This document shows, one piece after another, positions 1 through 4,988 of a stretch of DNA of 5,013 bases (positions within the stretch are counted from its first letter, which is position 1; the number at the start of each line of letters is the position of its first letter). The stretch covers positions 1 through 5,013 of the forward strand of contig USBH01000137.1 of assembly GCA_900552925.1 (NCBI GenBank), in the 5' to 3' direction. Position numbers and translations under genes: made by a program. Under the pieces are notes generated by a model that was given only the letters and a program-made list of their open reading frames with translations, ran no database searches and was not told where the DNA came from. The DNA comes from an uncultured Oscillospiraceae bacterium. GTDB lineage: Bacteria > Bacillota > Clostridia > Oscillospirales > Acutalibacteraceae.

Positions 1-426
1 CAGGCCGCCGTCGGAAACCGCCATCTTCTTCACCTTGTCCTTGAGCTCCAGCACGATGCGCTGCCCGAGCTTCGGGCCGACGCCGCTCGCGCGCGTAAAG
101 CTCTTGCTGTCGCCGGACGCCGCGGCCATCGCCACGCCCTCGGGCGACAGCTCCGAGAGGATCGCAAGCGCGACCTTCGGGCCGACGCCGCTGATCCCGG
201 TCAGCATTTTATAGCAGCTCAGCTCGTTTTTGGAGCTGAAGCCGAACAGATCGAGCGCATCCTCGCGGACGTTCAGGTACGTGTACACCGTCGCCGTCTC
301 GCCGATGCGCGGCATGCTCCGCTGCGTGTGCATCGAGGTGAGGCATTTGAACGCGACGCCGCCGCATTCGATCGCCACAACGCCCGGCTCCATGTGGACG
401 AGCTTGCCGGTCAGGCTGTAAAACAT
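1..426 (-). CDS. ruvA: Holliday junction branch migration protein RuvA (partial, C-terminus off window)
   Basis: RuvA binds four-way DNA junctions as a tetramer and loads the RuvB helicase onto them for branch migration in recombinational repair. The 142 visible residues begin MFYSLTGKLV, a typical RuvA start. The N-terminal OB-fold barrel covers about residues 1-62. Two helix-hairpin-helix motifs follow: LTGISGVGPKVALAIL at 75-90 and ASGVGPKLGQRIVLELKDK at 113-131. The family is about 200 residues long, so domain III, which contacts RuvB, lies beyond the left edge and the frame is open to base 1. The ATG at 426-424 is supported by an AAGGGA ribosome site nine bases upstream. The gene lies 66 bases after ruvC on the same strand, so the two are probably co-transcribed and ruvB should come next. 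The two helix-hairpin-helix motifs make the identification secure. Confidence 0.96.
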   Translation of the reverse strand, partial: MFYSLTGKLVHMEPGVVAIECGGVAFKCLTSMHTQRSMPRIGETATVYTYLNVREDALDLFGFSSKNELSCYKMLTGISGVGPKVALAILSELSPEGVAMAAASGDSKSFTRASGVGPKLGQRIVLELKDKVKKMAVSDGGL

Positions 427-457
427 AAATTCAAATCCCTTCGTCTATTCCTATGCG

Positions 458-490
458 CGGCGGCCGGCTTTTTGCAGCCGTTTGCCGCCG
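458..490 (-). other. Intercistronic stem-loop between ruvC and ruvA
   Basis: Just after the ruvC stop codon the minus strand can fold into a nested hairpin. The outer stem is seven pairs (458-464 with 484-490), the inner stem is five pairs (465-469 with 476-480), and a three-base bulge at 481-483 separates them. The loop is GCAAAA. No U-run follows, so it does not look like a full terminator. It more likely acts as an mRNA stability or processing element, or attenuates ruvA relative to ruvC. The pairing is directly visible; the function is inference. Confidence 0.4.
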
Positions 491-492
491 GC

Positions 493-987
493 TCACCGCA
501 AAAAGCGCCGCAGCGCCGTGCCCGAGGCCTGGCAGTGGCAGATCGCCACCGCAAGCGCGTCCGCCGTGTCGTCGGGCTTCGGCACCTCTTTAAGGCAGAG
601 CAGGCGGCGCGTCATCTCCATGACCTGCGGCTTCAAGGCCTTGCCGTAGCCGGTGACGGCGAGCTTCACCTGCACGGGCGTATACTCAAAGACGGGCACG
701 CCCGCCTTCTGCGCCGCAAGCAAAATCACCCCGCGCGCTTCGGCAACACCGATGCCTGTCGTCTTGTTGTTCGAAAAATACAGCTTCTCCACGGAGACCG
801 CGTCGGGCCGGCAGCGCGTCAGGATATCCTGCACGCCGTCGAAGATGATTTCGAGGCGCCGGTTGAAATCGACGCCCGCTCTGGTTGTCACCGCGCCGTG
901 CTCGAGCGTGCGGAATCGGTTGCCCTTCATTTCGACGACGCCGTAGCCGACGATCGCGTATCCGGGATCGATGCCGAGAACTGTCAT
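493..987 (-). CDS. ruvC: Crossover junction endodeoxyribonuclease RuvC
   Basis: RuvC is the dimeric, Mg2+-dependent nuclease that cuts Holliday junctions symmetrically and works with RuvA and RuvB. The protein has 164 residues, the usual family length. The RNase H-like catalytic acidic residues are all present: D7 in GIDPG, E67 in VSVEKLYF, and D140 and D143 in DDTADALAVAICH. The conserved segment YTPVQVKLAVTGYG is at 102-115 and the preceding FSNNKTTGIGVAEARG is at 71-86. The start ATG (987-985) follows a GGAAAGGG ribosome site at about eight bases. It is the first gene of a ruvC-ruvA unit with its own promoter at 1035-1063. The yebC-family gene that often precedes ruvC is not adjacent here; an ADP-ribosylglycohydrolase gene is. 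Confidence 0.97.
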   Translation of the reverse strand: MTVLGIDPGYAIVGYGVVEMKGNRFRTLEHGAVTTRAGVDFNRRLEIIFDGVQDILTRCRPDAVSVEKLYFSNNKTTGIGVAEARGVILLAAQKAGVPVFEYTPVQVKLAVTGYGKALKPQVMEMTRRLLCLKEVPKPDDTADALAVAICHCQASGTALRRFLR

Positions 988-1034
988 GTCGTTTTCCCTT
1001 TCCGAAAAAGGGCGGAAAAGCCCATATTTGTTTT

Positions 1035-1063
1035 AGTATACCATATTTCACAGGGCTTGAACA
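1035..1063 (-). promoter_or_regulatory. Predicted sigma-A promoter of ruvC-ruvA (extended -10)
   Basis: On the minus strand a -10 hexamer TATACT (1040-1035, five of six to consensus) is preceded by TGG, giving an extended -10 element. A weaker -35, TGTTCA (1063-1058), lies at the ideal 17-base spacing. The start of transcription would fall near 1028, about 40 bases before the ruvC ATG. The A/T-rich surroundings contrast with the GC-rich genes. It lies directly downstream of the terminator at 1076-1116, which fits a new transcription unit. Confidence 0.65.
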
Positions 1064-1075
1064 GTTATAAATTCC

Positions 1076-1116
1076 AAAAAAATTATGAACGGGCGCGCCG
1101 CTTTTCCGGCACGCCC
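1076..1116 (-). terminator. Candidate intrinsic terminator after the ADP-ribosylglycohydrolase gene
   Basis: The minus-strand RNA can form a ten-pair GC stem, 1116-1107 with 1100-1091, with one G-U pair and a GAAAAG loop. A run of seven U residues (1082-1076) follows, but eight bases (GUUCAUAA) separate the stem from it, longer than in a canonical terminator. It sits about 70 bases after the stop of the upstream gene and just before the ruvC promoter, which is where a terminator is expected. Confidence 0.5.
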
Positions 1117-1143
1117 GCAGATTCGACGCGGCATTCCATTTTC

Positions 1144-1169
1144 CCGCCGCCCGTTTTCAGGCGCGGCGG
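1144..1169 (-). other. GC-rich stem-loop just after the ADP-ribosylglycohydrolase stop
   Basis: Nine pairs (1144-1152 with 1160-1169, one bulged base at 1162) close a seven-base loop. The structure lies 17 bases after the stop codon at 1187. No U-run follows on either strand, so alone it is not a classical terminator. Together with the hairpin at 1091-1116 it makes a tandem 3' structure, which could protect the mRNA 3' end. Confidence 0.35.
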
Positions 1170-1186
1170 CGCAGTTTTCGTCCGGC

Positions 1187-2515
1187 TCAGACGAGCGCCG
1201 CGGTCCGCTTCGCCATGTCCGAGATGCGCACGAGGCCGAAGCCGTCGACGCCGGAGAGCACCGCGTCGCAGAGCGGCGCGGTCCAGCACGCCGGCAGGTT
1301 CGCGGCGCCGAGCACCATGCCGAGCACGGAGCCCGCCGTCGCGCAGTTGCAGTCTGTGTCGAAGCCCATCGTCAGGCAGAGCCCCATCGTGCGCGTGAAG
1401 TCCTTTTCGCCCCACAGCAGGCCGAGCGCGACGATCATCGCGTTCGAGATCGTGTGGCACCAGTGGTGCTGGTTCGCCTCGTCGTACAGCGCGAGGATGT
1501 GCGATGCGGCGGCCTCCGCGGTCTCGCCCGCGTCAAACCGGCGGAGCATGTCAGAAAGCGCCGCGTGCAGGCGGCTCTCCTGCGGGATCTGCCGCATGCC
1601 GGACGCGACGATCTCGCGCAGATCGCCGCAGACCGCGGCCTTCGCGAGCATCGCCGAAACCCACATTTCGCCGTAGATGCCGTTCTTCACGTGGGAGATC
1701 GAAGCGTCGCGCCACGCCATCTCCGCCGCCGTCTCCATGTCGCCGGGGCAGATGTAGCCGAACAGGTCGCCGCGGATCTGCGCGCCGATCCACTCGCGGT
1801 ACGGGTTGCGCCAGACGGCCGACTGCGGCGGGTAGACGGACTGCGCGAGGTTGATGTACGCCGCGCGCTCCGCCGTGCAGGTGTGCAGCAGCGGCAGGTT
1901 CATCAGCCAGTTTTCGGCCGCGTCGTCCGGCGTGAAGCCGCGCCCGTACTGCTCGACGAGCTTGAGCGCGAGCAGCGTGTAGTTCGTGTCGTCGTCCTCG
2001 GGCATGTAGGAGACGTTGTTGATCCACCCGGTTTTCTCCGCGCCGTAGGCGTGCTGGTCGTCGCGCACGCCGTACTTTTCGCGCACGGCGGCCGGGATGT
2101 CGGACGAGATGTACCCCTTGAGCGGCAGGTTGCCGGTCTCCTCGAGCAGGCCGTTGATCCGCGCGCGCCGCCAGCCCTCGACCGGCTGGCCCAGCAGGCA
2201 GCCCGCGCAGCGGCCGAGCCACGCGCCGTAGATCTTTTCAAAGTCCGCCGCGGCCTTTTCGCACGTCTCGCCCTGCGCAAGCGCGCGGATGCCGGCGAGG
2301 TCGGACGGCTCCTGCGCTTCGCGTGCGGCGGGCAGCGCCTCCATCTGCTCGAGCAGCGCCGCGCCTGCGGCCGTCCGCTCGGCGCCGCGGTCCATCGCCT
2401 GCACCTGTCCGGCCTGCGCCGCATAATGCGCGGCGTCGCGCCCCTCGTCCGTGCTCTGCTCAACATCGATCTCGAGCGCGTCGCAGAAATCGAACCAAGG
2501 CTGTTTTCTCAACAT
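1187..2515 (-). CDS. ADP-ribosylglycohydrolase (DraG/ARH) family protein
   Basis: Members of this metal-dependent, all-alpha family remove ADP-ribose from proteins, nucleic acids or small molecules, or hydrolyse related N-glycosidic bonds; the substrate here cannot be read from sequence. The protein has 442 residues. The family domain runs from about 94 to the C-terminus: glycine-rich YGAWLGRCAGCLLGQP at 96-111, acidic metal-ligand motif EDDDTNY at 173-179, DASISHVKNGIYGE at 270-283, HHWCHTISNAM at 350-360, and the second metal motif GFDTDCNCATAGS at 384-396, with D386 and D388. Residues 1-93 form a mostly polar, predicted helical extension before the domain, with no motif I recognise. The ATG at 2515 has a GGGAG ribosome site about ten bases upstream. 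No signal peptide or membrane segment is seen, so it should be cytoplasmic. It has its own promoter (2548-2576). No ADP-ribosyltransferase or macrodomain partner is encoded in the window. The family is certain; the precise activity is not. Confidence 0.9.
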   Translation of the reverse strand: MLRKQPWFDFCDALEIDVEQSTDEGRDAAHYAAQAGQVQAMDRGAERTAAGAALLEQMEALPAAREAQEPSDLAGIRALAQGETCEKAAADFEKIYGAWLGRCAGCLLGQPVEGWRRARINGLLEETGNLPLKGYISSDIPAAVREKYGVRDDQHAYGAEKTGWINNVSYMPEDDDTNYTLLALKLVEQYGRGFTPDDAAENWLMNLPLLHTCTAERAAYINLAQSVYPPQSAVWRNPYREWIGAQIRGDLFGYICPGDMETAAEMAWRDASISHVKNGIYGEMWVSAMLAKAAVCGDLREIVASGMRQIPQESRLHAALSDMLRRFDAGETAEAAASHILALYDEANQHHWCHTISNAMIVALGLLWGEKDFTRTMGLCLTMGFDTDCNCATAGSVLGMVLGAANLPACWTAPLCDAVLSGVDGFGLVRISDMAKRTAALV

Positions 2516-2547
2516 AATACAACACTCCCTGTCTGAGATTTGCCCTC

Positions 2548-2576
2548 ATTGTAGCGCGGCAAAGCGGAAAAAGCAA
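2548..2576 (-). promoter_or_regulatory. Predicted sigma-A promoter of the ADP-ribosylglycohydrolase gene
   Basis: On the minus strand TTGCTT (2576-2571) and TACAAT (2553-2548, five of six to TATAAT) are exactly 17 bases apart. Transcription would begin near 2541, giving a leader of about 26 bases that contains the GGGAG ribosome site. The promoter fits in the 78-base gap after the upstream gene, so the hydrolase can be transcribed independently. Confidence 0.65.
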
Positions 2577-2594
2577 GCGGAAATCCGGCTTTTT
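2568..2594 (-). terminator. Weak candidate terminator of the zinc-ribbon/EF-Tu-domain gene
   Basis: Seven A/U-rich pairs (2594-2588 with 2574-2568) can form, ending in a U-run. A competing short stem AAGC/GCUU with a GG/CC extension lies inside. The 5' arm starts within the stop codon at 2596-2594, and the 3' arm overlaps the -35 of the next promoter. The stem is weak and A-rich, so read-through into the next gene is likely. The mirror structure could also work on the plus strand, where no gene needs it. Confidence 0.3.
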
Positions 2595-3604
2595 TACCGA
2601 CCGACCACCGTGTCGCCGACCTTCACTTCCTTCTTGCCGACGCCCGCCAGCAGAAGCTGCACGGGGGCTCCGGCTCCCGGCGTGGCGGCATTTGCGGCGC
2701 ACAGCGTCTCGCGCTCCGCGTCGAACCGGTTCAGCGCGCGGACCACAACGTCCCGCCTTTGCCCGGTCTTTTTCCCGACGATCGTGACCGTGTCGCCCAC
2801 GCGGACGGGGCCGCCCTCCGCAAAGCCGCTCACGATCACACCCTGTCCCAGAATGTGGAAAACATCGTCGACGGTCATGCAAAACGGCTGCGCGCTGCGC
2901 TTTTCTTCGCCGTCCTCCCCGATCTCCACCCATCCGGCGTCGAGGATTTCGGCCTGCGGCTCCGGCGCAGCCGGAACCGCACTGCCGCCTGACGGCACGA
3001 GACGGATTTCGAACGGCAGCGCCTGCCCGACCTGCGCGGCGACCGCCTGCACGGCTTCTTCCGAAAAGCCCGAAAGCTCCCAGAGCACTTCGCCCGGGCG
3101 CACAACGCAGAGCCACGCGCCCGCATGCCGAACCGTGGCCATAACGCGACACCAGACCTTTGCGCCCTTTTGCCCTTTTCTGCACCGAGCCAGCATTTTC
3201 CGCACGTCTTCGAGCTGCTGTTCCGTCAGGATCCCGCCCGTCTGCGCCGCCAGCCCATACCGGCCGAACGCCACGGCAAAATTCCTCGGGTCCGGCTCGC
3301 CCAGTATGGCGCGTTCCATCTGCTCCGGCCGCATGTCCGGCGTCGGGATGCCGCCGTGCGCCCGGAAGATCTCCCGCAGCTGCGCCGCATAGCCGGACGG
3401 CGCTTCCGCCGGCGCATCCATTTCGGCGACCTCGGCGTCGAAAACCTCTTCCGCCGGGTCCGGCTGCGCGGCAGGGGCCGTCCCCAGCATCTCCCGCACC
3501 CGCTCGATCGAGTGCTCCATGCCGCAGTTTTTACACGTCGCGCTCCGGCCGCCCGCATCGATCGCCAGCGGCCCGCCGCACACATCGCATTGCATTTTCC
3601 CCAT
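2594..3604 (-). CDS. Zinc-ribbon protein with C-terminal EF-Tu domain-2-like barrel, function unknown
   Basis: I do not recognise a named gene. The 336-residue protein starts with a short zinc ribbon: C6-x2-C9 in CDVCGG and C24-x2-C27 in CKNCG, followed by a charged helix to about residue 40. Residues 42-70 are an acidic Ala/Pro-rich linker. Residues 71-205 form a mixed globular region without a motif I know; it includes AAQLREIFRAHGG (73-85) and LTEQQLEDVRKMLARC (126-141). A second Pro/Ala/Glu-rich stretch covers 206-239. The C-terminus from about 241 resembles domain 2 of EF-Tu-type translational GTPases: FCMTVDDVFHILGQGVIVSG at 241-260, VRVGDTVTIVG at 267-277 and APVQLLLAGV at 313-322, ending in VKVGDTVV. 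No GTPase domain (no G1 P-loop, NKxD or DxxG set) is present, so it is not a translation factor. It may use the barrel for RNA, ribosome or protein binding (inference). The ATG at 3604 is preferred over TTG 3616 and GTG 3613, which lie too close to or inside the ribosome site. Confidence 0.85.
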   Translation of the reverse strand: MGKMQCDVCGGPLAIDAGGRSATCKNCGMEHSIERVREMLGTAPAAQPDPAEEVFDAEVAEMDAPAEAPSGYAAQLREIFRAHGGIPTPDMRPEQMERAILGEPDPRNFAVAFGRYGLAAQTGGILTEQQLEDVRKMLARCRKGQKGAKVWCRVMATVRHAGAWLCVVRPGEVLWELSGFSEEAVQAVAAQVGQALPFEIRLVPSGGSAVPAAPEPQAEILDAGWVEIGEDGEEKRSAQPFCMTVDDVFHILGQGVIVSGFAEGGPVRVGDTVTIVGKKTGQRRDVVVRALNRFDAERETLCAANAATPGAGAPVQLLLAGVGKKEVKVGDTVVGR

Positions 3605-3608
3605 ATAA

Positions 3609-3621
3609 ATCACCAATCCTT
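3609..3621 (-). promoter_or_regulatory. Split ribosome binding site that fixes the ATG start at 3604
   Basis: The minus strand reads AAGGA (3621-3617), TT, GGTGAT (3614-3609), then TTAT and ATG. This is the full anti-16S match AAGGAGGTGAT with a two-base insertion. The GG lies eight bases before the ATG at 3604, an ideal distance. The TTG at 3616 and the GTG at 3613 are in frame but fall inside this site and cannot use it. Confidence 0.65.
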
Positions 3622-3625
3622 ATTT

Positions 3626-3681
3626 TTTGTGCCGGTCGGCAAAGCCGATTGCCGCTTTGCTCGTCGCGGCAAAGGCACAAA
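3626..3681 (-). promoter_or_regulatory. Candidate structured 5' leader (three-way junction) before the zinc-ribbon gene
   Basis: In the minus-strand RNA an eight-pair closing stem (3681-3674 with 3633-3626, perfect) encloses two further hairpins. One has a seven-pair stem, 3672-3666 with 3655-3649, and a ten-base loop. The other has a five-pair stem, 3648-3644 with 3640-3636, and a three-base loop. The ribosome site follows only four bases later. A competing stem GCAAAGC/GCUUUGC (3660-3654 with 3645-3639) would break both inner hairpins, so two folds are possible. This is the layout of a cis-regulatory RNA, but I match it to no known riboswitch or protein-leader class. It could instead be a dispersed palindromic repeat. 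Confidence 0.45.
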
Positions 3682-3685
3682 TACT

Positions 3686-3708
3686 GTGTGAAAAAGCATT
3701 TTTCACAC
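3686..3708. repeat. Perfect 10-bp palindrome, operator-like, with a third half-site
   Basis: GTGTGAAAAA (3686-3695), a three-base centre, and TTTTTCACAC (3699-3708) form a perfect inverted repeat. A further direct copy of TTCACAC lies at 3711-3717, two bases beyond the right arm. Dyad symmetry plus a repeated half-site in front of a gene suggests a protein-binding operator. An RNA hairpin is also possible, but A/U-rich pairs next to a three-base loop would be weak. Confidence 0.45.
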
Positions 3709-3726
3709 GATTCACACCTCAGGCAA
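3698..3726 (-). promoter_or_regulatory. Possible promoter of the zinc-ribbon gene overlapping the palindrome
   Basis: TTGCCT (3726-3721) and AAAAAT (3703-3698) are 17 bases apart on the minus strand, with four of six matches each. The -10 lies within the right arm of the 3686-3708 palindrome, so a repressor bound there would block it. This is the best hexamer pair I found in the gap, but it is weak; the placement is tentative. Confidence 0.25.
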
Positions 3727-3736
3727 AATTGTTCGC

Positions 3737-3758
3737 GCGGTTCACCGATGCAAACCGC
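3737..3758 (-). other. Short inverted repeat between the argF terminator and the palindrome
   Basis: GCGGTT and AACCGC form six perfect pairs (3758-3753 with 3742-3737), with a seventh G-U pair inside and an eight-base loop. Four U residues follow after several bases, at 3730-3727. It could be a weak back-up terminator for argF or part of the regulatory region; neither is strongly supported. Confidence 0.25.
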
Positions 3759-3768
3759 ATGGATTGAC

Positions 3769-3810
3769 AAAAGGAGGAAGCCGCCGCGCGGGACAATCGC
3801 TTCCTCCTTT
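3769..3810 (-). terminator. Strong Rho-independent terminator of the argD-argF unit
   Basis: Twelve perfect pairs (3810-3799 with 3781-3770), AAAGGAGGAAGC on the 5' arm, enclose a 17-base GC-rich loop and end in UUUU then GUC. The structure starts 11 bases after the argF stop codon. The purine-rich arm looks like a ribosome site, but no start codon follows it in either direction. Confidence 0.85.
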
Positions 3811-3821
3811 CCGAAACAAAA

Positions 3822-4727
3822 TCAGTCTTTCATCAGCATGACCATGACGGCCTTCTGCGCGTGGAGGCGGTTCTCCGCCTCGTCGAAGATCGGCGCGGCG
3901 TTCGCCTCGAACACCGCCTCGGTGATCTCCTCGCCGCGGTGCGCCGGCAGGCAGTGCTGGACGATCGCGTCCGGCTTCGCGGCGGCCATGATGCGGTCGT
4001 CGACGCAGTAGCCCGCGAACGCCTTTTCGCGCGCCGCGCGCTCCTCCTCCTGGCCCATCGAGGTCCACACGTCGGTGATGACGACGTCGGCGTCCTTCGC
4101 GGCCGTCAGCGGGTCGTCCGTCAGCTCGAAGCAGTCGTACGCGCCGGCAAAGTCGAGAATCTCCTGCGGCGGGCGGTAGCCCTCGGGGCACGCGACCGAA
4201 ACCGCCATGCCGACCTTGAGGCAGCCGACGATCAGCGAATTCATCATGTTGTTGCCGTCGCCGATGAAGCACATCTTGAGCCCGTCGAACGAGCCCTTAT
4301 ACTCGCGGATCGTCATCAGGTCGGCGAGGATCTGGCAGGGGTGGCAGAAATCCGTGAGGCCGTTGATGACGGGCACGGAGCCGTAGCGCGCGAAATCCTC
4401 GACCTCCTTCTGCTCGAAGGTGCGGATCATGATGCCGTCCACATAGCGGGAGAGCACGCGCGCGGTGTCCTGCACCGGCTCGCCGCGGCCGATCTGCGAG
4501 CCCTCGCTCGCGAGCACGACGGCGTAGCCGCCGAGCTGGTTGATGCCCACCTCGAACGAAACGCGCGTGCGCGTCGAGGACTTCTCGAAGATCATGCCGA
4601 GCGCCTTGCCCTTGAGGTAGGGGTGCTCGATGCCGTGCTTCGTCTCATACTTGAGCTGGTCGGCGAGGTTCAGGATTTCGATGATCTCCTCCCCCGAAAG
4701 GTCGAGGAGCTTGAGTAAATGTTTCAT
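3822..4727 (-). CDS. argF: Ornithine carbamoyltransferase
   Basis: It makes citrulline and phosphate from ornithine and carbamoyl phosphate in the cytoplasm, the sixth step of arginine synthesis, and acts as a trimer in this family. The 301-residue length is normal. All signature motifs are intact: the carbamoyl-phosphate loop STRTR at 51-55 (the family SxRT motif), HPCQ at 129-132, the ornithine-binding DxxxSMG as DVWTSMG at 219-225, and the catalytic HCLP at 258-261 with C259. GDGNNMMNSL at 157-166 is typical of ornithine rather than aspartate carbamoyltransferases. The ATG at 4727 has AAAGGA about nine bases upstream. It follows argD by 48 bases and is closed by a strong terminator, so it is the last gene of an arginine operon. 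The neighbouring argD favours the anabolic enzyme over a catabolic arcB. Confidence 0.97.
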   Translation of the reverse strand: MKHLLKLLDLSGEEIIEILNLADQLKYETKHGIEHPYLKGKALGMIFEKSSTRTRVSFEVGINQLGGYAVVLASEGSQIGRGEPVQDTARVLSRYVDGIMIRTFEQKEVEDFARYGSVPVINGLTDFCHPCQILADLMTIREYKGSFDGLKMCFIGDGNNMMNSLIVGCLKVGMAVSVACPEGYRPPQEILDFAGAYDCFELTDDPLTAAKDADVVITDVWTSMGQEEERAAREKAFAGYCVDDRIMAAAKPDAIVQHCLPAHRGEEITEAVFEANAAPIFDEAENRLHAQKAVMVMLMKD

Positions 4728-4775
4728 ATGCCGGTTCCTTTCCTTATGGTTGTATCGATGGTATGCGGACGCGTC

Positions 4776-4988
4776 TCAGCCGCCGATCTGTTCCGCAAAG
4801 ATCTCAAGGCCCGCGTCGATCTCTTCCTTCGTGATCGTGAGCGGCGGCAGGAAGCGCACCATGTCCTTCGCCGTGAGGATCAGCAGGCCCGCTTTGGCGC
4901 AGGCCTCCATCACGTCGTGCGCGTCGCGATCCTTCACGCGGATGCCGAGCATCAGCCCGCGCCCGCGGACACACGCGACGTTCTCCAT
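4776..4988 (-). CDS. argD: Acetylornithine aminotransferase, C-terminal 70 residues (5' truncated)
   Basis: This class-III PLP aminotransferase interconverts N-acetylornithine with 2-oxoglutarate and N-acetylglutamate semialdehyde with glutamate. Only the C-terminal domain is present: VRGRGLMLGIRV at 7-18 of the visible part, then AGLLILTA at 33-40, VRFLPPLTITKEEID at 44-58 and a final amphipathic helix to the stop at 4776. This pattern is typical of ArgD; the related ornithine, GABA and succinylornithine aminotransferases are less likely given the adjacent argF. The PLP lysine and most of the protein (about 320-330 residues) lie off the right edge. True sequence stops at 4988, because 4989-5013 is adapter. 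The frame continues into the adapter and would add five false residues, MYKRQ. The ATG at 4988-4986 is an internal methionine, not a start. Confidence 0.9.
   Translation of the reverse strand: MENVACVRGRGLMLGIRVKDRDAHDVMEACAKAGLLILTAKDMVRFLPPLTITKEEIDAGLEIFAEQIGG

Noticed and set aside
328..1398. Plus-strand open frame of 356 codons across ruvA, ruvC and the gap
   Set aside because: It crosses three unrelated regions antisense to ruvA and ruvC, and its C-terminus becomes an Arg/Ser/Ala/Pro repeat-like shadow.
1085..2536. Long plus-strand open frame of 483 codons
   Set aside because: It is antisense to the ADP-ribosylglycohydrolase gene, is made of Arg/Ala/Val-rich low-complexity peptide, shows no motif and has no ribosome site. 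GC-rich third positions create such frames on the opposite strand.
2451..3392. Plus-strand open frame of 313 codons opposite the zinc-ribbon gene
   Set aside because: It has Ser/Pro/Thr/Ala-rich shadow composition and no domain, whereas the minus-strand frame has a zinc ribbon and an EF-Tu-like barrel.
1187..3604. Zinc-ribbon gene plus ADP-ribosylglycohydrolase as a new defence or toxin-antitoxin pair
   Set aside because: The hydrolase has its own promoter, there is no transferase toxin, and the flanking genes are core housekeeping genes with no sign of an island.
3614..3616. TTG start for the zinc-ribbon gene, giving 340 residues
   Set aside because: The TTG touches the AAGGA element and overlaps GGTGAT, leaving no spacing; the ATG at 3604 is eight bases from the GG of the ribosome site.
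3770..3781. AAAGGAGGAAGC as a plus-strand ribosome site
   Set aside because: No start codon follows within a usable distance, and the bases are fully accounted for as one arm of the argF terminator.
3861..4718. Plus-strand open frame of 285 codons opposite argF
   Set aside because: It is the mirror of a real gene with all catalytic motifs; its composition is dominated by Arg, Ala, Val, Leu and Asp, typical of an antisense shadow.
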